Shown: positions 16,614 to 25,711, counted from the stretch's first letter. The stretch: DNA of 64,000 nucleotides from Jiangella alba (GCF_900106035.1 NZ_FNUC01000003.1:2969501-3033500), one strand, 5' to 3'. Translations and numbers: made by a program. The notes: generated by a model from the sequence alone, not told the origin.

Positions 16614-17561
16614 ATGTTGCGGCTCCGGATGACGGTCGACGATCTCGCGCGCACGACGCTCGCCCTGCCGGGCCGGTGCGAGGAGCTGCCGGTGAGCGTG
16701 CAGGCACTCGAACAGATCGGCCATCCCTACCGCGGGCTGTGGCGCTCCCTCGACGGCCGGGTCCCGGACCGGGCTCGGTGTCTCTGGGAGCTCATCCCGG
16801 CCCGCGGTGACGTCCCGCTGTTCCTCGCCCCCGAACTGGTGGACGACATCGACGAGGCCGTCGACATCGTGCAGTCCACGCCGCCGGCGCGGATCAGAGC
16901 CGAGATCAGCGCCGGCCGGAGCCGTCCGACGCCGTGGGTGGACGACCTCTGCCGCGGTCGCCCGGCGGCGCTGCGCCGGCTCGCGGCGGCGATGCGCGCC
17001 TACCACGACCGCGTCATGACCTCGCTGTCCGACGTCCACCGCCGAGCCCTCCGGGCCGAGCTGGGCCGCCGCACCCACCAGCTCGCGCGCGAGGGCATCG
17101 CCGCCACCCTGACCGGGCTGCATCCGTCGGTCCGCTGGTCCGACGGCGTCCTCGAGGTCGCGGGGCCGGTGCACGCCGACATCGACCTGTCGGGGCGAGG
17201 CCTGCGCGTCATGCCGTCGGTGTGGCCCCGCCCCGGGTTCGCCCTCGGCTGGGGCACCCCGACGCTGTCGTACCCGGTCCCCTACGGCGTCTGGCTCGCC
17301 GAGTCCGACGCCGGCCGCGACGGTGCCCAGGCCGCGCTGGGCGCCACTCGCGCGAAGGTCCTCCACGCCTTGGCGGACGCTCACACCACCACGTCCCTCG
17401 CCCGTGCGCTGCGGATCAGCCCGGCCTCGGCCTCCGCGCACACCACGGCCCTGCGTCGCGCCGGGCTGATCAGCAGCCACCGCGAGGGCAAGACCATGGT
17501 GCACACGCTGACCTCGGTGGGGCTCGCGGTGATCGACGCGGCGCCCGGCCCGGGTGGGTGA
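16614..17561 (+). CDS. ArsR-like winged-helix transcriptional regulator
   Basis: 315 residues. ATG 16614 has an AGGAGG 8 bases upstream, so longer in-frame starts are rejected. The N-terminal two thirds is an alpha/beta region (MTVDDLARTTLA, FLAPELVDDIDEAVDIV) typical of long actinobacterial ArsR/GntR-like regulators with a domain of unknown function. The winged helix lies near residues 255-305 (HTTTSLARALRISPASASAH, then LRRAGLISSHREGKTM). The ligand is unknown. It may control the neighbouring secreted protein; no operator was identified. A strong convergent hairpin overlaps its stop. Confidence 0.85.
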   Translation: MLRLRMTVDDLARTTLALPGRCEELPVSVQALEQIGHPYRGLWRSLDGRVPDRARCLWELIPARGDVPLFLAPELVDDIDEAVDIVQSTPPARIRAEISAGRSRPTPWVDDLCRGRPAALRRLAAAMRAYHDRVMTSLSDVHRRALRAELGRRTHQLAREGIAATLTGLHPSVRWSDGVLEVAGPVHADIDLSGRGLRVMPSVWPRPGFALGWGTPTLSYPVPYGVWLAESDAGRDGAQAALGATRAKVLHALADAHTTTSLARALRISPASASAHTTALRRAGLISSHREGKTMVHTLTSVGLAVIDAAPGPGG

Positions 17562-17582
17562 CGTCGGAACGTCACCCGCCCG
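17551..17582. terminator. Bidirectional terminator between convergent genes
   Basis: CGGGTGGGTGACGT (17551-17564) pairs with ACGTCACCCGCCCG (17569-17582) around a CGGA tetraloop, with one G-T wobble. It lies at the end of the winged-helix gene and 7 bp from the stop of the sialidase-like gene, so it can serve both. Confidence 0.75.
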
Positions 17583-17588
17583 GACGCC

Positions 17589-20500
17589 TCACCGGCCGAC
17601 GGCGCTGCGGGCGGCGGCGCGGACCAGTGCGCCGTGCTCGCGGCTCTCGATCACGCCCTCGGCCAGCAGCCGGTCGGCCACCGCCCCGACGTGTCTGACG
17701 AACGCTCCGTGGTCGTCCCACGCGCGCTCGTCGGCGATGCGGTCGTTGATCGAGCAGCCGCCGCCGGCCGCGCGGTTCGGCAGCCCGCTGTCGACGCCGC
17801 CGATCACCACCGTCTCCCGGCCGTCCGTCTCCGGACAGGTCACCTCGACCGCGACGGTCGCGGTGCGGGTCTGGGTCCGGTCCGCGACGGTGAGAGTCAC
17901 GTCGAACGTGCCACCCACGTCGAACAGATGCGACCCGGTGACGTCGTGCCCGGCCGCGACCTCGGTCACCACGCCGGGCGACCCACCCGTGCCGTCGCCC
18001 CAGTCGATGCTCGCGGTCAGCGACGCGCCGGGGTTCCCCCACCCGCCGGTGACGCCGGCGAGCACGTCGCCGAACTCCTCGCCGACGGCGGCGGTGACCC
18101 CGGTCGCGGGCGTGACCTCGAGGTTCAGCTCGGGATCGCGGTAGTCCGCGAGCTCGGTGAAGATGCCGTAGAGCGTCCGGGCCGGAACGTCGTACGCCAG
18201 CGTCATGAACACGCCGGGCTCGATCTCGACGCTGGACGGGTTGGCCTGGTCGCCGTGCCCGGAATCGTAGATCGGTATCTGGTGGTGCCCGCTCCAGTCG
18301 CCGCTGGCGTCCGGGACGAGCACCCCGCCGGTCGGCCGGTTCGCCACCCCGGCGATCCCGTAGGTGACCAGCACGCTCCCGTCGTCGAGCAGCAGCTGGT
18401 CGTGCGAGGACGCCGGGATGTCGGACGGTTCGGCGGGGGTCCAGGTGTACCCGTTGTCGAACGACCGGGACACGTACAGCACCTGCGGGTTCGAGGTGGC
18501 CCGCAGGCCCGCCACGATCTCGCCGCTGGGCAGCACGGTCAGGTTGGGCTCCTGGAAGTGGATGCGGTCGTCCACCGCGATGGTGACCTCGTCGTCGCCC
18601 TCCCAGGTCAGGCCGCCGTCGGTGCTGCGCACCACGGTGGCCCGCTGAGACGGAGCGGAGGACACCGAGCTCAGCAGGATCCAGTAGGCGTTGCCGGTGC
18701 CTCCGGCGGCGGTGTCGCCCTGGATGCCGAAGGTGAACCCGTTCGCGAACCGCTCCGGCGCGAAGGTGAAGCTGAGGTGCTTCTCGTCGGACGCGGGGTG
18801 CGGGCACGTCAGCGACGTGATCTGGGTGCTGCTGTCGTCGAGGAGCCGGACCGCACGGTTGTCCGTCCCGGCGTCGCCGAACGGCGCACCGGTCACCTCG
18901 ACGTCGCCCCGGACGGCGCAGCCGGCCGGCGGCTCGCCGAGCGGTTCGTCGTCGAACGTCCGCACGTCGAGCTCGGCGGACGGCGGCGCCTGCGCTCCGA
19001 CCGCGAGGTCGTCGACGTAGAACTCCATGCCGGTCGGCGCCGTGCCGGCCGACGCGAACGTGACGTTGGTGAGGTTCACCGTGTCGTCGCGGCGCACGTC
19101 GGTGCTGAACGTCTCGTCGCCGACCGTGATCTCCAGGCTGGTGGCGGTCGCGTCCACCGACACCGGCTTCAACCGGCCGGGCGTGCCGAAGTCCTCGACG
19201 CGGCCGAGCGTCTGCCACCCGCTTCCGTCGTAGATGCGGACGTCGACGTCCTGACCGGCCGAGCCGGGCCTGACACCGTAGAGCGGGGCCAGCAGGTCGC
19301 CGTCGGCCAGTTCGACGATCGGGCCGTGGCTGGCGGACCAACCGTCCGCCGAGGCACAGCCCTCCGCCGGGGGCGGCTGCGCACAGCTCATCCGCGTGTC
19401 GAGCCAGATCGGGTCGCTCCAGGTCCGGCCGTCGTCCTCGGAGCGCACCACGTGGGTGCCCAGCTGCCGCGAGCCGGCCGGGTCCTCCCAGCTGGTGACG
19501 AAGTAGTCGAGCAGGATGGTGCCGTCGGAGAGCCGGGTCAGCTTCGGGTCGCGGTTGTCGAACCGGCCGGTCACGGCCGTGCGCGGCTCCGACCAGGTCG
19601 CGCCGTTGTCGTCGCTCTCGGTCACCCTGATCAGGCCCTGGGGGTCGACGTGCCCGACGCCCGAGTAGTAGGCGGCGAGCAGCCGGCCGTCGTCCAGCCG
19701 GATCACGGACGGGAAGCGCGGCGCCATGCCTTCGGGCTCGACCGCGACGACACTGCGCCGCTCGACCGCCACCGTCAGGGCCGACCGTCCGGACGTTCCG
19801 GCCGAGCCAGTGACGTCGACGACGACACTGTGCGGCCCGGTCTCCGAGTACGGATGCGAGCCGATGACGTCGAACCGGCCGGGCTGCCCGGATGCCTCGA
19901 CCGTCGCCGGCTCCGGGCCGGCGCCCCAGTCGACCGTCGCCTCGAACGTCTCGCCGGACGCCGCGCCGATCGGGCGGAAGCTCACCAGCCGGAAGGCGGG
20001 CGAGGGCTCCCCTTCGCTCACCGGGTTCACCCAGGACGCGATGTCCACGAACTGCAGCCCGACGGGGTCGTCGGTGAGCTCGGTCCCCACCGCCAGGTCG
20101 TCGAGGTAGAACTCCATGCCCACCGCGGATCGACCGGACGAGGAGAACACGACGGCGCCGAGGTTCACGGTGTCGTCACGGCGCAGGTCCGTGATGAACG
20201 TCGCGCCGGCGGCGGTGATCTGCGCGACGTGCATGGTGGCCGCCACCGTCACCTCGGTGAACTCACCCGGCGAGCTCAGTCCCTCGACCCGGCCCAGCTG
20301 GTTCCAGGCGGCGCCGTCGTACACCATGACGGTCGCGTCGTCGGTGCCGGCGATCGGGCTGATGCCGAACCACCACGCGTTCCCGGTGCCGCCCGCGGCC
20401 GTGTCGCCGCGGATGCCGAAGAGCAGCGGCCCGCCGTGGCGCTGCGGGTTGAACCCGAAGCTGACGTACCGCTCGCCGGAGTCCGGGTAGGCGCACGTCA

Positions 20501-20786
20501 TCGTCGTCGTCCCCGCATCGGTGTCGTCGATCAGGCGGACGGCCCGGTTGCCCGCGCCGGCAGCACCGAACGGCGCCTCGCCGACCACGACGTCACCGGT
20601 CGTCGCGCAGCCTTCGGGCGGCTCGCCGAGCTCCTCCCCGTCGAACGTTCGCACGTCGATCGCCGCGGCCGGGTCCACCTCTTCGGCCGCAGGCGCACCT
20701 GCCGCGACAGCCAGGGAGACGGTCGCCGCCGCCGTGAGGGCGGTCAAGCGGCGCGGCCATGATCGCCAACGGATCGGGCTGGACAT
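17589..20786 (-). CDS. Secreted exo-sialidase-like protein with nested duplicate module
   Basis: 1065 residues from ATG 20786, which has GGAGG 5 bases upstream; an ATG at 20798 is possible. A signal peptide ends near residue 34. Then come a beta-sandwich-like module in two halves (A and B), an Ig/PKD-like part, and a sialidase propeller of the BNR type. Four Asp boxes are visible (SDDNGATW, SEDDGRTW, STDGGLTW, SFDNGYTW), plus the Arg-containing PRFPSVI at the first blade. A copy of the first module interrupts the propeller between LLAPLYG and ATVVRSTDGG in the order B-then-A. A PKD-like domain (IDWGDGTGG) and a helical tail end the protein. Sialic-acid release from glycans is the likely role; the active site was not verified. 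Confidence 0.85.
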   Translation of the reverse strand: MSSPIRWRSWPRRLTALTAAATVSLAVAAGAPAAEEVDPAAAIDVRTFDGEELGEPPEGCATTGDVVVGEAPFGAAGAGNRAVRLIDDTDAGTTTMTCAYPDSGERYVSFGFNPQRHGGPLLFGIRGDTAAGGTGNAWWFGISPIAGTDDATVMVYDGAAWNQLGRVEGLSSPGEFTEVTVAATMHVAQITAAGATFITDLRRDDTVNLGAVVFSSSGRSAVGMEFYLDDLAVGTELTDDPVGLQFVDIASWVNPVSEGEPSPAFRLVSFRPIGAASGETFEATVDWGAGPEPATVEASGQPGRFDVIGSHPYSETGPHSVVVDVTGSAGTSGRSALTVAVERRSVVAVEPEGMAPRFPSVIRLDDGRLLAAYYSGVGHVDPQGLIRVTESDDNGATWSEPRTAVTGRFDNRDPKLTRLSDGTILLDYFVTSWEDPAGSRQLGTHVVRSEDDGRTWSDPIWLDTRMSCAQPPPAEGCASADGWSASHGPIVELADGDLLAPLYGVRPGSAGQDVDVRIYDGSGWQTLGRVEDFGTPGRLKPVSVDATATSLEITVGDETFSTDVRRDDTVNLTNVTFASAGTAPTGMEFYVDDLAVGAQAPPSAELDVRTFDDEPLGEPPAGCAVRGDVEVTGAPFGDAGTDNRAVRLLDDSSTQITSLTCPHPASDEKHLSFTFAPERFANGFTFGIQGDTAAGGTGNAYWILLSSVSSAPSQRATVVRSTDGGLTWEGDDEVTIAVDDRIHFQEPNLTVLPSGEIVAGLRATSNPQVLYVSRSFDNGYTWTPAEPSDIPASSHDQLLLDDGSVLVTYGIAGVANRPTGGVLVPDASGDWSGHHQIPIYDSGHGDQANPSSVEIEPGVFMTLAYDVPARTLYGIFTELADYRDPELNLEVTPATGVTAAVGEEFGDVLAGVTGGWGNPGASLTASIDWGDGTGGSPGVVTEVAAGHDVTGSHLFDVGGTFDVTLTVADRTQTRTATVAVEVTCPETDGRETVVIGGVDSGLPNRAAGGGCSINDRIADERAWDDHGAFVRHVGAVADRLLAEGVIESREHGALVRAAARSAVGR
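18651..19256 (-). repeat. Circularly permuted copy of the N-terminal module inside the sialidase propeller
   Basis: The N-terminal module (coding 20660-20079) reads half A then half B. A begins DVRTFDGEELGEPPEGC and ends GDTAAGGTGNAWW; B begins with a VYDG strand and ends GMEFYLDDLAVG. Here the order is B' first (19256-18990: RIYDGSGWQTLGRVE to GMEFYVDDLAVG), then A' (18977-18651: DVRTFDDEPLGEPPAGC to GDTAAGGTGNAYW). Similarity is evident by eye in both halves, so this is a duplicated module, permuted and inserted in a propeller loop. Confidence 0.8.
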
Positions 20787-20932
20787 GAGCACCTCCATGC
20801 AGTGGACGGGTGCTCAGAGCAGACATAAAAGATCATTCCATGTCAATGCCACATAACGCCCGGTGAGACCGGCTCCGACCGTGGGCGTCCGTCACCCGTG
20901 GCGCGCCGCTGTAGTCACCCTCTACAGTCGGT

Positions 20933-21955
20933 TCACGCGGGGCGGGCCAGTGTGTTGACGGCGGCGCCGAAGAGGCGGGGCAGGGCGGTCGCGGCCGGCA
21001 CGATCGCGCGTCGCCCGGCCGTGGTCGAGGTGGCGCCGACCAAGGCGCGCGTCAGCAGCTCGTAGCGCCAGGTCAGCCGCCGCCAGCTCGTCTCGTAGCC
21101 GGACGGCGCGCCGGCGACGATCGCGGCGACGGCGGCGCGGGCCTGCGCCATTCCCAGCGCGACGCCCTCGCCGGTGAGGGCGTCGACGTAGCCGGCGGCG
21201 TCGCCGACCAGCAGGATGCGCCCGGCCACCCGGCGCCGCGACCGCTGCCGCAGCGGACCGGCGCCGAGCACCGTCGTCACGGGCCGGCCCTCGACCCGCT
21301 CGAGCAGGGCCGGGAACGCGCTGAGGTGCTGGTCGAACGGTCCCCGCTTGCGAGTGAGCACCGCGATCCCGACCAGCCCGGGCGCGACCGGCGTCACGTA
21401 GGCCTCCGCCGCCGGCGACCAGTGCACCTCCACGTAGTCGGTCCAGGGAGCCAGCCGCACGTGCAGCCGCTGCCCGAACCGGCGGGTCGTCGTGACCGGG
21501 GCGTCCAGGCCGAGACGTCGCCGGAGCGGCGAGTGCAGCCCGTCGGCCGCCACGAGGTACCGCGCGCGGACCCCGTCGACGTCGACGCCGCCCGCGTCCT
21601 GCCCGACGGTGTGGACGGCGGTGGGCAGGACGGGCACGCCGGCCTCCTCGACCGCGCGGCGCAGCGCGTCGTGCAGGATCGTCCGCCGGACGCCGCGGCC
21701 GGGGCCGGCACGGAAGTCGGCGACCACCGAGCGGCGGCCCGACACGTACCGGATCCCCCGCAGCAGCTGCCCCTCCGGCTCGATGCCGAGGTCGCCGAGC
21801 GCGGCGACGGCGCCGGGCATCAGCCCCTCGCCGCACGCCTTGTCGATCGGCCCGGCCTGCGGCTCGAACACGACGACGTCCAGGCCCGCGCGGGCCGCGT
21901 GCAGCGCCGTCGTCAGTCCGGCCGGGCCGCCGCCGGCGACGGCGAGGTCGATCAC
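20933..21955 (-). CDS. FAD-dependent oxidoreductase, geranylgeranyl-reductase/aromatic-hydroxylase-like
   Basis: 340 residues. The N-terminus AVAGGGPAGLTTALHAARAGL is the FAD-binding GxGxxG motif, followed by FEPQAGPIDKACGEGL, a form of the KxCGE/G motif of geranylgeranyl-reductase-type flavoproteins. GDAAGYVDALTGEGVALGM is the second FAD motif with the GD. The start is GTG 21955, coupled to the methyltransferase stop by a GTGA overlap. It ends the minus-strand operon with the type III PKS and methyltransferase, which is the layout of the phenolic-lipid operon srsABC, where the flavoprotein hydroxylates the ring. Saturation of a prenyl chain is an alternative. Confidence 0.87.
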   Translation of the reverse strand: MIDLAVAGGGPAGLTTALHAARAGLDVVVFEPQAGPIDKACGEGLMPGAVAALGDLGIEPEGQLLRGIRYVSGRRSVVADFRAGPGRGVRRTILHDALRRAVEEAGVPVLPTAVHTVGQDAGGVDVDGVRARYLVAADGLHSPLRRRLGLDAPVTTTRRFGQRLHVRLAPWTDYVEVHWSPAAEAYVTPVAPGLVGIAVLTRKRGPFDQHLSAFPALLERVEGRPVTTVLGAGPLRQRSRRRVAGRILLVGDAAGYVDALTGEGVALGMAQARAAVAAIVAGAPSGYETSWRRLTWRYELLTRALVGATSTTAGRRAIVPAATALPRLFGAAVNTLARPA

Positions 21956-22485
21956 GGCGCCGCCCCCTCGCGGCTCAGGGCCGTCAGCGCCGCGTTCTCC
22001 ACCGACAGCCTGACGGCGAGCAGCGCGGCGTTGAGCGCCGTGAACACGACCGCCGTGATCCAGGCCGAATGCACCAGCGGCAGCGCGAACCCCTCGACCA
22101 CGACCGCGACGTAGTTCGGATGACGCAGCACCCGGTACGGCCCGCCGTCCACGCGGTCGAGGCCGGGAACGACGATGACCCTGGTGTTCCACTGATGCCC
22201 GAGCGTCGCGATGCACCACCAGCGCAATGCCTGCGACGCCACGACGAGCGCCAGCATCGTCCAGCCGAGGGCCGGCACGAAGTCGGGCCGGCGGATCCAC
22301 ACCTCCGCGACGGCGCCGGCCAGCAGCGCCGTGTGCAGGACCACCATGATCGGGAAGTGCCGCTGCCCGTGCTCCACGCCGCCCCGGGCGAAGCTCCAGG
22401 CCGCGTTCCGCTTCGAGACCACCAGCTCGGCCAGCCGTTCCAGGCCGACCAGGCCGACCAGCACGGTGAACAGGATCTCGGACAT
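21952..22485 (-). CDS. Isoprenylcysteine-methyltransferase-family membrane methyltransferase
   Basis: 177 residues. Several hydrophobic helices precede LGHQWNTRVIVV and GPYRVLRHPNYVAVVVEG, the RHPxY cofactor-binding signature of the ICMT family. In the srs phenolic-lipid operon a homologous enzyme methylates the phenol oxygen of an alkylresorcinol, and the same role is inferred here. ATG 22485 is the default start; GTG 22491, which overlaps the PKS stop as GTGA, would add two residues. Hydrophobic helices suggest a lipid-like, membrane-held substrate. Confidence 0.88.
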   Translation of the reverse strand: MSEILFTVLVGLVGLERLAELVVSKRNAAWSFARGGVEHGQRHFPIMVVLHTALLAGAVAEVWIRRPDFVPALGWTMLALVVASQALRWWCIATLGHQWNTRVIVVPGLDRVDGGPYRVLRHPNYVAVVVEGFALPLVHSAWITAVVFTALNAALLAVRLSVENAALTALSREGAAP

Positions 22486-22487
22486 GA

Positions 22488-23567
22488 TCACGCTCGCAGC
22501 AGGACGAGTTCGAGGCAGAAACCTGGGCCCATGGCCAGCATGATCCCGTACGACCCCGGCCGCGGCGGGCGCAGCTCGAGCGTGTCGGCCAGGACGTGCA
22601 ACACCGATGCCGACGACAGGTTGCCGATGCGATCGAGCGAGTCCCACGTCACCGCCAGCGCGTCGCGGTCGACGCCGAGCGCCTCCTGCATCGCCTCCAG
22701 CACCTTCGGCCCGCCGGGATGGCACACCCACCAGCCGACGTCCTCGCGGCCCAGCCCCTGCGCGGACAGGAACCGGTCGACGTCGGCGCCGACCCGGTGG
22801 CGCACGAGGTCGGGGACGTCCGCGCTCAGCACGATGCGCAGGCCCGACGATCCGACGTCCCAGCCCATCACCCGCTCGGTGTCCTCGTAGAGCCGGCTGC
22901 GGCTGGCCAGCACGGCGGGACGCAGGCGGCCGGGCGGCGGCGCGATCGCGGCGGCCCGCTCCTCGCCGGCCGCGACGACCGCGGCGGCGCCGTCGCCGAA
23001 CAGGCCGCTGGCCACGAGGTTCGGGATCGACGCGTCGCCCCGCTGGACCGTCAGCGAGCACAGCTCCACCGACAGCAGGACGGCGACCTCACCGGGATGG
23101 CCGAGCAGGTAGTCGTGCGCCCGCGCGACGCCCGCGGCGCCGGCCACGCAGCCCAGGCCGACGATCGGCACCCGTTTCACGTCGTCGCGCAGGCCGATGC
23201 GCCCGGCGATCCGGGCGTCCAGCGACGGCACCGCGATGCCGGTGATCGTCGTCGAGACGATCAGGTCGACGTCGGACGGCGTCAGCCCGGCGGCGTCCAG
23301 CGCATCGGTGACCGCCCGCGAGCCCAGCTCGACGGCCGCCGTCACGAACGCGTCGTTGGCCGCGCCGAAGTCGCCCAGGCTCGCATAGCGCTCCTTCGGC
23401 AGCGCGAGATGGCGGGTGCTCACGCCGGCGTTGGCGTGGAATCGCTCCAGCAGGGCCCGGTCGTGGCGGCCCTCCGGAGCCAGCATGGCCGCGACCTGCG
23501 CCGTCAGGTCGGCCTGCGCGTACTTGTGGTCGGGCAGAACCCCGCGGACCGACAGAATGCGCGTCAT
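22488..23567 (-). CDS. Type III polyketide synthase
   Basis: 359 residues, the usual size for a chalcone-synthase-fold enzyme. The catalytic triad is visible: Cys140 in [11 protein letters not shown], His283 in [12 protein letters not shown] and Asn316 in GNLSSASVL. The thiolase-like elements GDGAAAVV and C-terminal GxGPGF ([12 protein letters not shown]) are present. The N-terminus ([21 protein letters not shown]) recalls alkylresorcinol/phloroglucinol-type bacterial enzymes rather than RppA. It would make a phenolic ring from an acyl starter and malonyl-CoA. It starts a three-gene minus-strand operon; the opposite strand carries a prenyltransferase and a second flavoenzyme. Confidence 0.93.
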   Translation of the reverse strand: MTRILSVRGVLPDHKYAQADLTAQVAAMLAPEGRHDRALLERFHANAGVSTRHLALPKERYASLGDFGAANDAFVTAAVELGSRAVTDALDAAGLTPSDVDLIVSTTITGIAVPSLDARIAGRIGLRDDVKRVPIVGLGCVAGAAGVARAHDYLLGHPGEVAVLLSVELCSLTVQRGDASIPNLVASGLFGDGAAAVVAAGEERAAAIAPPPGRLRPAVLASRSRLYEDTERVMGWDVGSSGLRIVLSADVPDLVRHRVGADVDRFLSAQGLGREDVGWWVCHPGGPKVLEAMQEALGVDRDALAVTWDSLDRIGNLSSASVLHVLADTLELRPPRPGSYGIMLAMGPGFCLELVLLRA

Positions 23568-23608
23568 CGTCCATTAATACTCGAATACGGCGCGCCTAAA
23601 CTGCCTGC
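23568..23608. promoter_or_regulatory. Divergent promoter of the type III PKS cluster
   Basis: Only 41 bp separate the divergent starts. It is AT-richer than its surroundings (ATTAATACTCGAATAC) and contains TACTCGAATA (23578-23587), identical to 10 bp of the operator-like sites at 5845-5906. It could hold overlapping promoters and a shared regulator site. Confidence 0.45.
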
Positions 23609-24415
23609 GTGGCGGTGGCGACGGCGGCGACGGGCCTGGTGCGGGCCTGCCATCCGGAGCCGACGGCGGCGGTGACGGCGCTGAGCGGGCTGCTGGCGCT
23701 GCGGCTGGGACACGATCCGGGCACGCTGACGCTCGTGATGGCGGCCGTGTTCACCGGGCAGCTCACGGTCGGGTGGTCCAACGACCTCGTCGACGCCGGC
23801 CGCGACGTCGCCGTCGGCCGCACGGACAAACCGCTGGCCACGGGCCGGGTCTCGGCCCGGACGGTCGCCGTCGCGCTGGCGGTCGCGGCGGCCGCCTGCG
23901 TGGTGCTGTCGCTGGCCCTCGGCCCGGCCGCCGGGCTCGTCCACCTCGGCCTGGTGGGGTGCGGCGTCGGGTACAACCTGCTGCTGAAGCGGACGGCGCT
24001 GTCGTGGCTGCCGTACGCGGTCGCCTTCGGGCTGCTCCCCGCGGTGGTGAGCCTGGCCCTCGACCCGCCGCAGTGGCCGCCGTGGTGGATGATCGTCGCC
24101 GGTGCCCTGCTGGGCGTGGGCGCGCACCTGGTCAACGTGCTGCCCGACCTCGCCGACGACGCCGCGACCGGTGTGCGCGGGCTGCCGCACCGCATCGGCC
24201 CCGCGCGGACGCGGGTCGTCGCCGTCGTCGTGCTGGTCGCGGCGTCGCTGCTGGTGGTGCTGGGGCCGGGCCGGCCACCGGCGTGGGCGTGGGCCGGCCT
24301 GGCACTGGTCGTGGTCCTCGCCGCGGTGGCGCTGCGCGGCCGGGGCTCGGCGCCGTTCCGCGCGGCGATGGCCATCGCGCTGGTCGACGTGGTGCTGCTG
24401 GTGCTGCGCAGCTGA
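23609..24415 (+). CDS. UbiA-family prenyltransferase
   Basis: 268 residues with about eight hydrophobic helices. The first Asp-rich motif is N58-D59-L-V-D62-A-G-R-D66 (WSNDLVDAGRDVAVGRTDKP), matching NDxxDxxxD, which binds Mg-prenyl diphosphate. The second is around DLADDAATG in the second half, after LGVGAHLVNVLPDL. The enzyme would attach an isoprenyl chain to an aromatic ring at the membrane. It is divergent from the type III PKS gene by 41 bp, making a prenylated phenolic product plausible. The start is GTG. Confidence 0.9.
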   Translation: MAVATAATGLVRACHPEPTAAVTALSGLLALRLGHDPGTLTLVMAAVFTGQLTVGWSNDLVDAGRDVAVGRTDKPLATGRVSARTVAVALAVAAAACVVLSLALGPAAGLVHLGLVGCGVGYNLLLKRTALSWLPYAVAFGLLPAVVSLALDPPQWPPWWMIVAGALLGVGAHLVNVLPDLADDAATGVRGLPHRIGPARTRVVAVVVLVAASLLVVLGPGRPPAWAWAGLALVVVLAAVALRGRGSAPFRAAMAIALVDVVLLVLRS

Positions 24416-24444
24416 ACCTCGTGCGGCTGGGTAGTGCTCCGTGC

Positions 24445-25608
24445 ATGGATGAGCCCTGGGATCTCGTCGTCGTGGGCGCCGGGCCGGCCGGAGCGGCGGC
24501 GGCGCTCGGCGGGTTGACGGCCGCGCCCGGCCTGCGGGTGCTGCTGCTGGATCGGGCCGGTTTCCCGCGCGACAAGGCCTGCGGCGACGGCATCTCGCCG
24601 GACGCGACGGCCGTGCTGGCGGACCTCGGTCTCGCGGACCTGCTGGACGACTGGACGCCGGTGCGGCGGCTGGAGCTCGCGCGCGGCACGCACCGGGTGT
24701 CGCGGCCCATGCGCCGGCCGGTCCGGGTGGTGCCGCGCCGCGTCCTCGACGACCGGCTGCTCGGCGCCGCTGTCAGCGCCGGAGCACGCTTCGAGCGGCG
24801 CCGCGTCCGCACCGTCGTGACCCGCGGCGACGTCGTGGTGGTCGACGACGAGCTGGCGGCGCGCGTGGTGGTCGGCGCGGACGGCGCCTACTCGGTCGTC
24901 CGCCGCGCCGCGGGCGCCCCCGCGGTCCGGCGCCGGGCCATCGCCCTGCGCGGGTACGTCCCGACGACGCCGCGCTGGGCCGGCCGCCAGATCATCGCGT
25001 TCGACCCGGACGACACCCAGGCCTACGCCTGGTGCTTCGACCGCGGCGACGGCCTGGCCAACGTCGGCTACGGCGCGTTCGGTCGCAACGGACTGACCCG
25101 CACCGCGCTGCTGCGGCGACTGGGCGAGCTGCTGCCCGGCGCCGACGAGGGCGCCGACTGGCGCGGCCACCACCTGCCGCTGTCGTCGTGGCGCTGGTCC
25201 CAGCCCGGCGGCCGCCTCCTGCTGGCCGGCGACGCGGCCGGCCTGATCAATCCCATGACGGGCGAAGGCATCCACTACGCGGTGACGACGGGCGCGGCGG
25301 CCGGACGCGCGGCCGCGGCCGCCCTGCTCGCGGGGCGGCCGGACACCGCGGGCGCGCGGCACCGCGCGGCCGTGCGCCGCCTGCTCGGGCGACATCTGCG
25401 CCACACCGCCGCGGCGGCCCGGCTGGCCACCGCGCCGGCCGTGCTGACCGCCGGCCTCTCCGCGGCCGATCGCGACCAGCACGTGTTCGACGACCTGGTC
25501 GACCTCGGCCTCGGCGAAGGACGCCTGACTCCGCGGGTCATCTCGGGCCTCGCCCGCGCCGTCGTCACGGGCCGGGGGCGGCCGCACGCGGATCGAACGC
25601 GCGACTGA
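24445..25608 (+). CDS. FAD-dependent oxidoreductase, second in the PKS/UbiA cluster
   Basis: 387 residues. ATG 24445 lies 29 bp after the prenyltransferase stop. VVVGAGPAGAAAALG is the FAD GxGxxG, KACGDGISPDA the CGDG motif of geranylgeranyl-reductase-like flavoproteins, and LLLAGDAAGLINPMTGEGIH the second FAD motif. The C-terminal 100 residues are Ala/Arg-rich helices. It is distinct from the flavoenzyme at 20933. It could reduce the isoprenyl chain added by the UbiA enzyme or oxidise the ring; both are inference. Co-transcription with the UbiA gene is likely. Confidence 0.9.
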   Translation: MDEPWDLVVVGAGPAGAAAALGGLTAAPGLRVLLLDRAGFPRDKACGDGISPDATAVLADLGLADLLDDWTPVRRLELARGTHRVSRPMRRPVRVVPRRVLDDRLLGAAVSAGARFERRRVRTVVTRGDVVVVDDELAARVVVGADGAYSVVRRAAGAPAVRRRAIALRGYVPTTPRWAGRQIIAFDPDDTQAYAWCFDRGDGLANVGYGAFGRNGLTRTALLRRLGELLPGADEGADWRGHHLPLSSWRWSQPGGRLLLAGDAAGLINPMTGEGIHYAVTTGAAAGRAAAAALLAGRPDTAGARHRAAVRRLLGRHLRHTAAAARLATAPAVLTAGLSAADRDQHVFDDLVDLGLGEGRLTPRVISGLARAVVTGRGRPHADRTRD

Positions 25609-25711
25609 CGACCGAGAAGTCGCGGCGCTCCGCCGCAGCCTGCCGTGGTGAGCGTCGTCGTCTCACGGATGCGAGAGCATCAGGTCGCCAGCAACCCGAG
25701 ATGAGGCCCCG

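Noticed and set aside
17634-20762. Antisense frame of over 1000 codons opposite the sialidase-like gene
   Set aside because: Same shadow effect; the minus strand has a signal peptide, Asp boxes and repeated modules while this frame has none.
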